Source: Laccaria trichodermophora
Lineage: Eukaryota > Basidiomycota > Agaricomycetes > Agaricales > Hydnangiaceae
Direction of reading: 5' to 3'
Length of the DNA stretch: 64,000 bases
Assembly: GCA_018417955.1 (NCBI GenBank)
Contig: JACTVC010000003.1
Coordinates: forward strand, 868,001-932,000
Position 1 is the first letter of the stretch. Every line of letters starts with the position of its first letter. Shown in pieces: positions 22,250 to 35,300 of this stretch. The notes under the pieces are model-generated. The model was not told the DNA's origin. It did not search any database and worked only from the letters and a program-made list of their open reading frames with translations. Made by a program: the position numbers and the translations under genes.

Positions 22250-24352
22250 GATTTGAGGTAGCTTTTGACCACCTTGACCAGTTCCAGCAAACAGTGAAAT
22301 TCCACAAAGACTCACTCCTCAAATGGAAGGAACCAAACATTTGTATGCCCATCAAGGTAACCAGAGTTATTCAAAGGACAACCCTCCACAGAATTTACAA
22401 TCTGTTTAGAAGTGCATGTGTTAACTTGGTAGGCTCCTGGAAGAGGTGTGGCATAAGAATTGGATTCCAACATGAAGGTGCACCTTCCATTATCTCATTA
22501 ATTAATTCTCAATCTGTATAATTGTATACCAACTGTAACAATTCCAATTTCCATATGATGTATTCACTAGGAGTTTCTCACCTGTTACTCATGTCTCAAT
22601 AAGATGTATGATTTGTATGTGACTTCTGTTTATCGAGGAAGGTACAGTTCATATAATATTCCCCAATTGCTGAACAGAGTGTATTCCAGTCCTCCTCAAT
22701 CCTGTCATGAGTTTCGACACTTTGGCTGTAATACCAAATTTCAGCAGATCCTGTAAGTCGCATAGGGACAAGGATACCTAACTGTTTGAAAACTATAGTT
22801 GACTGCTTTGCTAGACTATTGATTTTTAGAAATCATTGCCATAAATTGTCTAGATTACCATCCCAAGTTGGTATGGTATCAACCTTGAGTTTTGTGTCAA
22901 ACTGTGGCTTGGGCAGTGGTTTATTTGCAGGTGGACTTCCCTCTTCTGGGGTAACAATGAACAGGTTCTTACAAGGGTTATTTGGTGAGAATGGCTTCCT
23001 AGATCCTCTGTTAGGATTATTTCCTCCCTTTCCACTATCACTGTCATCTCCATCAGAGTTGTCAGGATCACCTCCACCTGGTCGCAACATTGGTTGGATG
23101 GCTTGTTTCCCTGACTTGTGAGAGTGAGAATGAACTGACTCATTGTCTCCATCCAAAAGTTCCTGTGTTGATTCTCATCTGGAGTTTGGGATTCTGTGGT
23201 AATCGGTGTTCCTTGGTGTTGTAGTTTCAGTTACATCCTTACCTTGTTTGATGCTGAATAATTCTTTAAAGGCATGCGATGATGTAATGAAGTATTTTGG
23301 CTTGGATGACTGAACATTGATGTGTTCATATTTGCTACTGGGTGACATGAACAGTGTTTAGCATTCCTAAGGTGAACTGATATGCTGTCAGGATCACCTC
23401 CCACGAATGCTGGCTGGGAATCTCATACTGTTGGCAGATTAATCAGGGGTTTACGATACAAGGGACTTACAATGGTTACTTGTTGATCTTGTTTGTGGCT
23501 TCTCTTCACTTTAGAGAAGTCATGGTGTTCTGCTAGGTAAGCCAGAAAATTTTCTACCTCTCACCAGTAGCAAGCTCCTAGGATCTCAAAGTCGTTGCCA
23601 GTCCAAAACTCATCAGCCTTTCCATGTAGACCCCATCTTGGTAATGGAGGAATACCTGCTCCACTGATTATTAAATCTTCTTCTGCTTCATTATGTTGTA
23701 GTTTGAGCCATTGATTTAGATTGATGAGAATAATCTTCTGTAAAGCAAAGCCACCTTGATTAGTACTGATCTGAAAGTAATACAGATTAGATAACAATTC
23801 CTTCAGAATGCCAATCTCTTCTTTAAACAAATCCTTCCAACCCTTTCATGATATGACCTTATCATATGAACTGTAAATAGGTTGTTGTAACATGGACTCT
23901 CCTAATTGCAGTGCATGTCGCTGTTGACCTGACCTGTCAAGTCCTGTGTCAGTGACGGATTCCCCAAATGAAGAGAATGGTATACAAGAAGGGAATTCTA
24001 TGAGTACCTCCCTGTACAAGCCACAATCAGGTAGATCCTCAAAGGTGAATGGTGCTCTGAGTTTGATGAGATCTTTCATATTTGATTTATCCCCTTCAAC
24101 TATTTCAGGAATAGGAGTATCCTCATCTTGTTCCTGCACTGTCTAAAATGATAACACATCAGGTATATCCAATGATTCAGGGAAGTCTTGTGTGCTGGGT
24201 GTGAAGATGTTCTGGGTGCTTGTATCCAAGATCACTTCCTTTTTTCCATGAGGCATGTTTATTGTTCTGGAAGTAGAACTGGCAAGTGTTCCTTTCATCA
24301 TCCCAGATGACTGCAAGTTATTTGTCTTCCTACCTTTCTTTATATGATGCAT
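22250..24352 (-). pseudogene. Ty3-type retrotransposon gag, decayed
   Basis: Read leftward from ATG 24352 (MHHIKKGRKTNN). An acidic N-terminal part with several stops (for example after DIPDVLSF at about 24143) leads to a typical gag core. That core has a GGDPDNSDGDDSDSGKGG linker, then FDTKLKVDTIPTWDGNLDN, then a stop where a residue before FLKINSLAKQS is expected, then FKQLGILVPMRLTGSAEIWY and EDWNTLCSAIGEYYMN. Further left only scattered pieces survive (APSCWNSIL in a shifted frame near 22470). No protease, reverse transcriptase or integrase is left in the window. The product would form the particle shell of the retroelement. Many stops and frameshifts make it a pseudogene. Confidence 0.75.
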
Positions 24353-25346
24353 AGAGTCAATTACAATTGTATTTGAAATGCCAGGAATTCAGGGAGAACC
24401 ATGATGGTCCTGTACAAGAAAATAAGATGTGTTGTGTGGGTACAACATGTTCCACCAGTGACAGAAGTACTTGTACTTGCTGAGATCTTGCAATCTGATG
24501 TATGACATGTGGATACTTACACAAGCATGGAGTAGTTCCCAGTGTGTCCACCAATGTTAGAGTACATAGACTCAGATGTTGGTGTATTCCTGTGAATACA
24601 AATGATTAGTTACCTTAATTAAATTGAGGACTTACTAAGGTTTAGCTTGAGCATTCGTGAGTCTTGAAGTTGTGTAAGTTATTGTTGGGAATATTGTTTT
24701 TATTATTATTATTTATTGTGTTTTAGCTAACAAAGAAACACCTTTTGGGTGTAATAAGTGTTAGCTAATTATTTGTTAATGCTTGCACTTTAAAATTAAA
24801 AAACTGTTTTAAAAAAATGCTAAAGGTAGTTTTAGCTAATTAAAACTATAGCCAATAATTAAAAGGCATTGCATAGCTTTATTCTAGTAGCCTTACTCCA
24901 AATTGCATGAGTTCTCATCTATACATGAAAACACAAAGGATTGATGGCTGACAAATTCAGCTCTATTTTACTAAGCAGTTCACACCCTCACGAGACTTCT
25001 CAACACGGCTTCAGGCTGCTCCTCCTGCCTCACTTTTCCACAAACCACCACGAACTCTGATTCATTATTTTGTAAGTTTTTGGATAACATCTTGATCATT
25101 ATGGAAAGCCTTCAACTATTTTTAGACACCTTCAATTGACATTTTGTCCACTTGGATTGCTTCTGATCACTTTTGATGATAAGATTTCACAAGGTTTTGC
25201 TGATTGGTTAGTTGCTTCAATATGTGGATCTTTTTCTCTTTTTTTTTGGCTAATCAGAATATATGCTTTAGTTGTCCTTTTGGTCTTGATGTAGGATATT
25301 TCTTTTGCTCCCTGCCTTTATTACTTAACTATCATTTATTCTCCAG
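24353..25346. other. AT-rich region between gag relic and Helitron
   Basis: Should include the leader or LTR of the gag element and the 5' part of the Helitron. Repeated ttagctaa words (about 24725, 24764, 24832) stand out, but no element border could be fixed. A gtaagt donor at about 25071 may end an upstream, unrecognised exon. Confidence 0.4.
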
Positions 25347-26940
25347 GGATTCTCCTCCTAATACTCCACAAAGGCATAGAAATATTGAGAGGGCAAGAGA
25401 GTGTCAAGGAAGGATGTTGGAAAGTCCTGGGCATAGAAGAACACCTCAAAATCCTGCTGTTGGTGGTGTACCTTTTATTCTTCCTTTCCCTATTCCACCC
25501 CCTGTTGCTCCTCTTCAAATTCCTCAAGGTCCTGTAGGTGATGATCCATTTGTTGAGGTTCTATATAATGGCCAAATTCTTCACCTTACTCCTGGGATGG
25601 CTGCACAAGTGGGTAATTTGCAAAATCAGGTAGGTTGCAGAGTTATATCTCTTTTTCTAATATTTAATATATCTTTTAGGCTCATGCTGCCCCCCTTGCT
25701 GCCCCTCCACCTCTATTTCCACCTGCTGCTATGGTAGATGTGGTAAGAAAAACCATTAGGCTATTTTCTATCTGTCTAACAAGCTTTTTTCCAGAATATG
25801 GGGCACCCTAACCAAAATGGTATTCAGTATCCACACTTACCTGCTCATTTACAGGCATTGGCTGCAGCTCTACCTCTTCCTCAGCCTGTAGGAGCAAGAG
25901 GGAGGAGGGGGAGAGGGAGAGCACCTGCTCATGAACCTGCTCAACCTGGAAGGAGAGGCAGAAGAAGGCAGCCTTCTCCTGCACCTCTTCCTGATCATCC
26001 TCTTCCTGTACCTGCTCCTTTAGTTGCTGCTGTTCCACCTGCTGACCACCCTGCTGTTCCTGCTGCTGCTGCTGTTCCTGCTGCTTCTGTTATCCTCCCA
26101 CCTGCTTACTTGCCTGTGGTTGAGGCTCAGTGTGAAAAGCTTAAACTGGGTAGAATGAATATAATATGCTCTAAGTGTGATGCTTTACATTGGAAATGTG
26201 AGAGATTATCAAAGAGTACTGTAGCACTGCCAGTATTTGGCACATGCTGTCTAGATGGAAAAGTGAAGATTCCACCTCTAGAAAAGCCACCACTGGAGCT
26301 CTGGCATCAGTATTTCCTTGATCGGACCCTTTTGACAGCTCAGAATGGTGATGTTGATGATCTCAATGAAACTATACTTCAACGCATGTGTGGAAATGAA
26401 TTAACATTTCACTCAGCAGACTCTGTTATGAGAGAAGGAGGTGTGGATGGTGAATTTGAATACCCAGTAGAATACCTCAATTCCATCAACCTTAGTGGAA
26501 TGCCTCTAGCAAAATTGAAACTCAAGATAGGTGCACCAATAATGATCCTTCGAAATATTGATCCAGCAAATGGACAATGCAATGGAACCCAGGCAATCCT
26601 CACCTGTGCCTCTTCCTGAGTTTTAGAAGGAGAATTTGCAGGACACACAGCATTCATTCCCCACATAAGATTTGAGCCTTCAAATGGTGAACTTCCATTC
26701 CAGTTATGCAGAAGGCAATTTTCTGTTCACCTGGCCTTTTGCATGACAATCAACAAATCTCAGGGACAGTCAGTGAAACATTTAGGACTGGATGTTCAGA
26801 CCCCAGTGTTTACACATGGACAACTTTATGTGGCTCTTTCACATTGCACATCAAGCAACCGCATCAAAGTTCTCTTTAAAGATGGTTCACAACAAACTGT
26901 AACACAAAATGTAGTCTATCCAGAGGTATTATTAGATTGA
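25347..26940 (+). pseudogene. Helitron RepHel gene with large internal deletion
   Basis: Exons joined by short introns (25626-25680 and about 25742-25795) encode a Pro/Arg-rich N-terminal region. Next comes the Helitron-type cysteine motif (LGRMNIICSKCDALHWKCER, then FGTCCLDGKVKIPPL). The protein then jumps directly into the C-terminal part of the Pif1-like helicase: DRTLLTAQNGDVDDLN, GAPIMILRNIDPANGQCNGT and MTINKSQGQSVKHLGLDV...YVALSH. The HUH Rep nuclease and helicase motifs I-III are absent. A TGA at about 26617 lies where relatives have arginine (ASSR-VLEGE). The full-length enzyme drives rolling-circle transposition; this fused remnant could not. Confidence 0.8.
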
Positions 26941-27115
26941 TGTAAATGGTAAAAGTACTGATAAATGTAACTTTATTTTGATTGAGATGTAAGAAGAGCC
27001 AAAATTGAACATGTGTACCAGAACTAGGATTAAACATGCGTACCAGGGGGTCCAGGGGGCGTGCCCCCGGCAAGCTGTGACCAGTGCTGGAGGAACGGCT
27101 GAGCGTTAGCGAGTG

Positions 27116-27138
27116 CCGTGCCGTAGGCACGGGTCTAA
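27116..27138 (+). mobile_element. Candidate Helitron 3' end with hairpin
   Basis: A perfect 7-bp stem, ccgtgcc-gta-ggcacgg, is followed by gtctaa. Helitrons end in CTRR a few bases after a short GC hairpin, and CTAA fits. It lies 180 bp downstream of, and on the same strand as, the helicase remnant. Against it: the spacing from hairpin to CTAA is only 2 nt, and the next base is A where T is expected. Confidence 0.45.
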
Positions 27139-28009
27139 AGCTTGTATGATCTTACTTTGGACTAGGCATCACTAATCATAGGTGTTAGTCAAAGACTTTA
27201 ACAATTATGATTTGAAGTAGTTAGTAGTGCTAGACTTTACTAAGTACTTTCAGTGTAGCGACAGACTGGTCTTTCTCAAGATCTCAGGTTCACACATTAT
27301 TTGGGGGTAAAAGATGATTAAGATTCTACTACTTTACAATTATTCTTTATATATCTTGAAGGAACATTGTGGAACATTCTCAAGAGATTCATTCATTTCT
27401 AGTTCTTACAGGTCCTTGTTCTGCTTCAACATGTTTGGTTGTTTGGCTCTCCCATGTTTGCTAAACATGTTCTATCCAAACACCATCAAGCAGACATGTT
27501 GTGCACAAGTAATATAACATGTTTTGATTCTGGTATACTATGCACTATCTTTGAGTGAAAACTGAATGTAATATCTTTGAGTGAAAATAAATGTAATCTG
27601 AATCAATAGGTAACAGGATGAGGAGTGATTCAGTTATAGGGTAAGAGGGAATGTAAGATGTAATGGGAGAGAATGTGGGATATAGGGAATACCATACCAT
27701 AAATGATTGAGTGCTCATTTTTTTCAAACTGTTTGTCCTGCCCAAATACAATGACAAATCTTACCAAATTTGGTCCCTAGATTATAAGACCAATGCATAC
27801 TGGTAGCATTTGGGTCATCATACTGGGCCATGCTGGCCTCCCACACAGCCCTCAGTCAATTGCTTCACTCCTTGTCCTCCTTGGAAATCATTTTGCATGT
27901 GATTTCAAGGCAAGTGATCTTGCAGTGGACTGAGATGTCTAACCCCCAATCCTTCCTGAATTTTGCCTGTATCTCATCCAAATAGATACTGGGTAGCCTC
28001 TGCAATAAC
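27139..28009. other. Spacer with one dispersed repeat
   Basis: Mostly AT-rich and without a gene. Positions 27698-27749 (minus strand) match 42173-42223 over about 50 bp, starting tatttgggcaggacaaacag. Confidence 0.5.
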
Positions 28010-28150
28010 TAGTGATTGGCACGGGTTTCGCAACCCGTGCGGGTTGCGGGTAAGGGTACATGTGGGTAGGGGTACGGGTTCGATCTTCACTACCCTCGCC
28101 AAACCCGTACCCGTGACAGGGGTTGGCGGGTACCCGTAGCAATACCCGTC
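28010..28150. repeat. CGGGTA-rich hAT-like terminus, left
   Basis: Begins tagtgattggcacgggt and continues with many acccgtacccgt / gggtacggg words. It is similar in inverted orientation to 36090-36254, which ends gtgacaatgccta. Both resemble the GC-rich ends of fungal hAT elements. The 8-mers flanking the pair (gcaataac and agatggat) do not match. Confidence 0.6.
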
Positions 28151-28427
28151 AAGTAATTAGTCATTTTTTTCTTTGGGCAGATCATGGTCCGTGTCACTAA
28201 GTTACATGTAAAAATTACATGCAATATTTCCAAGTTGTTTAAAAAATACATAATGGAGGTTTTCATTCCAAGTTCATTCGTTAAGTCATTGTTTGTTTGC
28301 CTCACGGTCTCGCATGCCTCACGGCCTCGCATTTAGGTCAAAATTATGTAGATTATCACCAAGATATGCGTATATGATACAAAAAAAGTCTCTAAGGTAT
28401 TTATAATATATCTATGGTATAGGTAAT

Positions 28428-31049
28428 TTATCGCCGACTGTCTCGGGCGGTGACTACCAGTTGATTGGTGGCGATTTTGACATCAACCTTCCTCAAAAGC
28501 GTTGTTGATTTCAAAATCGAGCAGCCACAAAAATCTTCGCCAAACTCCTTGATCCTAAACTGCGACCCCTTATGTGGGCCGGTAAACGCGGTAACGACCT
28601 GGGATTTACACTCCGGCCTTTCAGGTATTAAATATGGAAATGGCACTTCCAATATTTTGAAACCGAGCTGGACCTTCACTGCATCTCCGACTACTCCCTT
28701 GAACTCCCCGCACTTATCTTCGTGCTCGCCCCTATGGAAATTAGGGTTAGTGTTGATGAGACGAAGGCTCAGCCTCATGTTGGCGAAGCAGTCGTCTCTG
28801 AGCCAATATGGAGAAGGGGCTGCCACAATTGCGTCAGTATCTTTGACTTTAAATTAAATACATAATTACCATCATCACCACGGCGGGGGGTTCGTGAGCT
28901 TGGGTTCCAAGCTGGGGTCATAGGGATATCTTCTGAGTTAGGAAGTGGAGTAGATGGCCCTGCAATGGCCGGAGTCTGCACCAGGAAAGCAGCGGGATAT
29001 GGGACTGACGGTTGCGGATCCGGCAAGGGGTAACCTGGGAACAAAAAGCCTGCCAGAGTACCGGGCGGAGGTGCTGGTTCCAGTGGGTATGTAAAATCGG
29101 TGAGAAGCTCTCGAGGCCTGGGTGGCTGAAGCGTTTGGTTGGCGCTGGAAGTTGATTAGCAATGATTTCAAAAAATAGAATAAAGGGCTTGCATGATGTG
29201 TAGAGAGCTAATGTCAAAAACTTGTGGGCGTTGGAGGCGCGCCTCAAGCTCGACCAAGACCCTTTTTTCACCAACCATGCTTTTTATTCTGCCTCGGTAA
29301 CCTCTAAAATCCCCCTTGCTGACCATTACTTGTTTTCCTACGAGATGACTGTTAGAGTCCCCCTTCATGACACGCTTTTGCGCATCTGTGAAGGGAGCTT
29401 CTAAATCCGAGGAATCTGTTCCAAAGACAAAAGGGGAGGTGAAGAACTGGACGATCCCTGGAGATACCTCTATCTAATGGATGACAGAACGTTAGAAGTA
29501 TAATATTATAAAAAGCAAGATATTTACCTCTGTACCGGTCCTGTCATTGAAGACGCACACGTAGTCATCATCTTGATTCACTACCCAACCTGTAACACCT
29601 TCGTGGTCTCCCGACAGAATGCGGACTTCGTCCCCTACTTTGAGATCTTTTCGAAGGGATGAAAAGGGTACGGTCATTGTTACATCCTCCATCGTTAAAG
29701 AAACAATGGCTTCGTTTTCCGTTATATCCTCAATCGTTCCAAAAAGCCCCCTTGAGTCTCCGTGAGTGATTTTCACCCCATCGCCTATCTGAAGGATCCT
29801 GGCTGACATTCTCGCCATCGTGTGCTGTCGGACGTTGAGAGGAATGTCCGAGCAGGCGCTGAAAAGCTCGAGTTCCGTTGATGTCGGTACTACATCTTCT
29901 GCGGTGTACCAGTCCGTGTCGACTTCCGAGAAATATGCATATCCGTCGGCATCGTACAATACTCCGCGGAATAAATACAAGCTATTGCGCTCTTGAAAGG
30001 CGCGACGAAACCGTTGCTTCGCCAGTGTCGGATTGAAAAGGGCTTGGGGAGGCCGCCCTGGTGCTGTAGCTCGTCTATTTAGCTCGCGATCAGGCTTGTA
30101 GGATGCTGCAAACTCGTCGTCCGTCTCGTCATTTCTGTTCTCATCTGCGATTAGCCGGCTTCCCTTGACTTTGGCGGCAGGCGGGTCGTAAACAACGCAT
30201 GGTACCACGAGGAGGTTGATGAGCAATGTGGAAGATGTGTGAACCTCCCGAATGAAGGCGAGATCTCCTTTGTAGATCCCACGATGCAGCCGAACCCATG
30301 TATGAGGCTTTGGTCGAAAGGTATCTGGAACGTCGAATATGGAGGGGTTGGGATCGGGTATGTTAAAAACCTTGGAGACCATCATGTTGGGTATGCCATT
30401 ACAGACTTGTCGAATCATCTCCGCTGAACCATTTTCAAAGAATACTCTACCAGGTAGAGCTTTCCAGCCGAAGACCGCTGGGGGTCGAAACCGCGCAGGA
30501 AATCTAGGGTCCATCAGCCGCCGATGGACTCGACAAACGATCCTCTCCTCATATCCAGGCTAAGTAGAAAAGTCATTACAAACACAAGCTTCGAAGATTG
30601 GATGAGTGTTACCTTGACAAGCACCACCCATAAAGACGCCTTTCCAATATCTTGGACGTCTTCTTCCACATTATGTTGATGAGCCGTGACGCGTTCGAGA
30701 AAGCTTTCCCAGAATGCGTCGTCATTGGAGGGCATCATCGCTTCGCGGAGAAGGTTCCGGTGCGCATCTCCCGAATTCGACTCGTCAATGTCTTGGTCGT
30801 CGTCGATTAGATCGCCTTGGAAAAAATTAGCACTGTACTAAAAACAATGACAACGTATGATACACACCTTCGTCGCTGCCAATCTGATCGTCGGTTTCCG
30901 CCTCGGATACCTGAGCTTCGAGATCCAAAAACCGACGGACTTCCGGCGACTATAGCGTGATTAGCTTGTTACGAAAGCTCACAAGAATAAAGAGAACTTG
31001 CCTCGAGTTTTCTACGTTTCGTTACCCTTTCACTGTATTCCGATTGCAT
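28428..31049 (-). CDS. Spt5-like protein with NGN-like and KOW domains
   Basis: The start is chosen at ATG 31049 (MQSEYSERVTKRRKLE, with a basic KRRK stretch), which a GC-AG intron joins to an acidic region (SEAETDDQIGSDE). Next comes an NGN-like domain (ASLWVVLVK, then after an intron PGYEERIVCRVHRRLMDPRF and AVFGWKALPGRVFFE). Several KOW-type beta motifs follow: RLHRGIYKGDLAFIRE, GDGVKITHGDSRGLFGTIED, VGDEVRILSGDHEGVTGWV and GKQVMVSKGDFRGYRGRIKS. A Pro-rich tail and a conserved C-terminal exon end at 28428. Canonical Spt5 travels with RNA polymerase II and is much longer. This protein lacks the C-terminal repeats and looks like one of the lineage-expanded Spt5-like paralogues seen in Agaricomycetes. 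I see no disabling mutation. Confidence 0.75.
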
Positions 31050-31465
31050 GATTTCGGCTTTCCTAGAATTCGTATTACTGTTATAGTCATTGGAAATTCA
31101 CTAGCGACGCACAACTGTCTCTACTGGGTATTTACTCTATAAATTACGAGGATGGAACACGGAAGTTGGAAAGAAGTTTGAAAATGGCTTGCGGGCTGTT
31201 TATCTTTGGTTCACTTTAGGGCCAGTTGCCATATATCACGTGAGCACGGTGTTCGGCGAACACGACTGGCGGCGTTGAGTCATGGGCTGAATAGAAGCTA
31301 TCAGTTTAAACACATTGACATACGCAGCCGAAGGCATACCTCCATATCTCTTCAATAGTATCTCTAATGTATTTATTTTTATCAACAACGAACAATTTAC
31401 CATGTAACCAACGCGAGAACTTTTCTTTGTTTATTTGTGACGACGCGCGAAATGTTCACGTTCAA
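31050..31465. promoter_or_regulatory. Upstream region of the Spt5-like gene
   Basis: About 400 bp between the minus-strand start codon and the inverted repeat. It is AT-rich with no ORF and should hold the promoter. No certain motif can be named. Confidence 0.35.
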
Positions 31466-31998
31466 ATTAAGTAATACAAAAGTACGTATGATTATATATC
31501 TACGGCAATACAGTAAATACGAGGAGAAGGGATGAGGGGGTGTACATTATATCTACAGTGTACATTAATACTATACTACGTTCCTCTATAAACGTGAAGG
31601 GAAGAGGGAGTGGAGAAGGAAAGAAAAGAAAGATGCACGACGCTCAAGCGCTATATATCCAGGCCACTTTAGGGCGAGTTTGAGTTTAGGGCCGGCATAG
31701 AACGTTGAGGGCAGGCGTGGAACGTTTAGGGTAGGCATAGAAACGTTCTTCCACGCCTGCCCTCAACGTTCTATGCCGGCCCTAAACCCAAACCCGCCCT
31801 AAAGTGGCTTGGATATATAGCGCTTGAGCGTCTTTCTCATTTCTTTTCTTTCTTTCTCCACTCCCTCTCCGCTCCACGCTTATATAGTAATGTAGTATAG
31901 TTGTTATCTACACTGTAGATAATAATGTACACCCTTCTCGTCGTATTTACAGTAGGTATGCCGTAGATATAATCATACGTAGTTTTACATTACTTAGT
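31466..31998. repeat. 0.5-kb inverted repeat (small foldback)
   Basis: Left arm 31466-31720 pairs with right arm 31751-31998 around a 30-bp loop. The best part is ggccggcatagaacgttgag, continuing to ggcaggcgtgg and its exact complement at 31751-31782. Outer parts (ctcaagcgctatatatcc, tgtacatta, tacgtatgattata) pair with small indels. It could be a foldback MITE inserted between the divergently transcribed Spt5-like and hAT genes. No target duplication was fixed. Confidence 0.85.
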
Positions 31999-32339
31999 TT
32001 CGGCGTGATACGCTGTACTTGCTCTCAAATACACGAATAATATTGATTCGTCCTTACAAAACGAAAGTAACGTACACAGATGATGTAGTTAATTGATAAC
32101 AACCCATGGCGCGTCTTTGACGCGTATACCCTCTATACACGGCGTGTCTTTGACCCGCCTTCGTAATCCCTTGAGCCTAGAAGCTGACTCTAGAACCCAT
32201 GGCGTGTCTTTGACCCGCGAACTCTCGAGACGCGGCACATCTGTGTATCCTTCCCCGCTTCATTGTAACCCCCGATCATCGCAACATTTTTTTAAAAGAC
32301 AGGAAGTACGTTCGCCGAACCATCCCTCCCATTCCCACC

Positions 32340-35300
32340 ATGTCTTCGTCCAATGCACCCACCCAACCTCGCAAGCGCACTGCTTCTGAACGTTCCTCGA
32401 CCAATGGTGACCCTTTACTCGCAAAAAAGAAGGCGCGCATGGAGCTTCTAGCAAAAAAAGCGGTACGCTTGTCTCATCTCATTTTTTCTTTCACTCAGCT
32501 TTCTGGCCTTGACTTTAGGCAGACCGTCAACCTTCCGTTGAGGAAGTTGAAGATGAGGACAACCACCGCCCTCGCAGAACGCTCTCTTCAACTTCAACTC
32601 ACATCTTAGATGATGGAAACGAAGATAATCGAAACAAGGTATGTCACCTTAAATAACTCGATCTTTTTCTTAATATTAATGTTATGTGATATAGGCTACA
32701 GCCAGTTCTGCAGCGAAGAAGACAGGAACTAAGGCTGCCGGTTCAGCTAAAGGAAAGGCGTGCATGGCGGTGCGCTTGTCTCGTCTCGTTTTTTCTTTCT
32801 CTCAACTTACAGTGCTTTGACTTTAGGCAAACCGTCAACCTTCCGTCGAGGAAGTTGAAGATGAGGACAACCTCCGCCCTCGCAGGACGCTCTCTTCAAC
32901 TTCAACTCACATTTTAGATGATGAAGACGATGATAATCGAAACAAGGTACGCCACCTTAATTAATTCGATCTTTTTCTTAATATTAATCTTATGTGATAT
33001 AGGCTACAGCCAGTTCTGCAGCGAAGAAGACTGGAACCAAGGCTGCTGGTTCACTTCAAGCAAAAGCGCCTGCTCGATCCTCCCAGGTATGGCTTATGAC
33101 TTGAAGACTTCGACGATATTTACTTACTGATCATGTGGTACAGGCAAGTCGCCAACCAACCGTTGATGCGGAGTTCGACGACATGCCAGAGTTGGCACCA
33201 CTCGGTGACGATGACGACGATTCGGACGACGAAGACGAAGACGAAGTCGAAATCTTAGAGACGCCTGAGGAGAGTGCAGAGGCAGAGTTGAGTATGTCTC
33301 ATTTTACACCAAATTTAATGAATAGATCACTGAGATGTACCTAGAACGACTTTCTAAAGATTGGAACTCACCAATCTATGTCTTCTTCAAGCCCGAGCCA
33401 GTCATTGAGGATGTCAAGGGCTGCCGTGTCCACAGCTTCCAGTGTGCGGCTCAGCCTTGCAAAAGCCGTGGCGGTAACTCCGTTCGTCGATACCTCGACA
33501 CCACTGATGCTAAGTCAACCAGTAACCTCCGCAAGCATGCCAAACAATGCTGGGGAGAAGAGGCTGTAGCGGCTGCTGACAACACGAAAGATGTGCGGGC
33601 AGCACGGGAGGCACTGGGGAAGATGAAAAATGCCAATGGATCCATTACGGCGGCATTCCAGCGTATCGGTAAGGGTAAGGTCACTTACAGTCATCGCCAG
33701 CACACCAAGACTGAAGCGCGGTAAGTTTCTACTCACCCCCCCCTAACTGTTTTCTTACCTTCTCGAGCAGCGCCGAAATCGTCCGGTGGGTCGCTGAGAG
33801 TAAGCGTCCTTTCCAAATTGTAAACGATCGTGGCTTCTGATCCTTGATGAAAACCGGACGTCCCGACTACTACATTCCATCTGCTGAAACGGTCTCTCGT
33901 GATGTGAGAAAGGTTTTCGTCCGGTGTCGTAAAAGGATTTCCAAAATGCTAAAGGTATGTCATTCGCTTTTGTGATAAACAATGAGTTGAACTGTCATTG
34001 TAGGAATACAACGGACGGCTCAACTTTGCTACCGATGCATGGACATCCCCAAACCACAAAGCCTATGTAGCAATTACTGTTCATTTCGAGCATGACGGCA
34101 CCCCAATGTCGATGCTTTTGGATCTCGTCGAGGTTGCCAAGTCCCACTCGGGTAAGAATTTGGCAATCGCATTCGCCAATGTTCTTAAAGATTTCGGGAT
34201 CAGCGATAAGGTATGATTTCGCGTATTTCCAGAACATCTAAACTTACCAAAACCCTAGCTGCTCAGCATCACTGGTGACAACGCATCCAACAACGATGCG
34301 ATGATCGACGAACTTCCCAAGCTAATCGAGGATTTTCCTGGAGAGGCAAACCAGGTTCGTTGCTTCCTCCACATCGTGAGCCTCGCGGCAAAAGGGGTAC
34401 TTCGTCAATTTGAGCCACCCAAATCACAGAAAAAAGGTGAAGACCTTTTGGCTGAGGGTGTTGCAGAGCTCGCTGCATTAGCCATCGACGTCGAAGATGG
34501 TAGTGACGAGCTTGAGGATGAGAGTGACGACATTGAGGACGACGACATTGAGGGGCTTGAAGAAACTCATGCTGGCATGACCCCAGAGGAAATCAAGAAG
34601 CTCGAGGAAGAGGTGAAACCTGTTCGGCTGGTGTTGGCGAAGGTAAGGCTCCCACCTTTGATGTAAACAATTCACTCACTTGTACTCATAGCTTCGCAAA
34701 GTCGCTTTCACGATCAAGAACTCTACGACCATCGTCCTTCCTGAATGGAATTCAACCCTCAAGAGGCTTGGACTCAGGCAACGCATGATGCCACGAGACG
34801 TTTCAACTCGCTGGAACTCGACTTACGACATGCTTCTCTTTGCAGTTGATTACCGTATGGCCATCGACGCTATTACAGGAGACCGTGACATGAAAATGCG
34901 TGAGCTAGAGCTGGACTTGGATGAATGGAAGGTAGCGGAGCAATTGCGCGATACTTTGATGGTAGGTACCCCAAAATGATTTTAACAATTCATTTGAACT
35001 GGCGTTTATTCAGGTCTTCAAACACGCTACACTTTTCTTTTCGCGCGGCACGCCAAACATCAGCACCGTTATTCCTGCTATGGATCGCATCGACGAGCAT
35101 CTAGCAACTGCAGCAGATGATCTCCAATACTCTGTCGCCCTACGTTCCGCTCTGGCAATGGGAAAGAGAATTCTCAACAAGTACTACAACAAAACCGACT
35201 ACTCTGAAATATATCGAATCGCGATGGGTGAGCTGCATCCTCTCCTTTGTTTGACTTTATGTTTTTATCTTTGTACCGTTTCCAATAGTCCTTCACCCTC

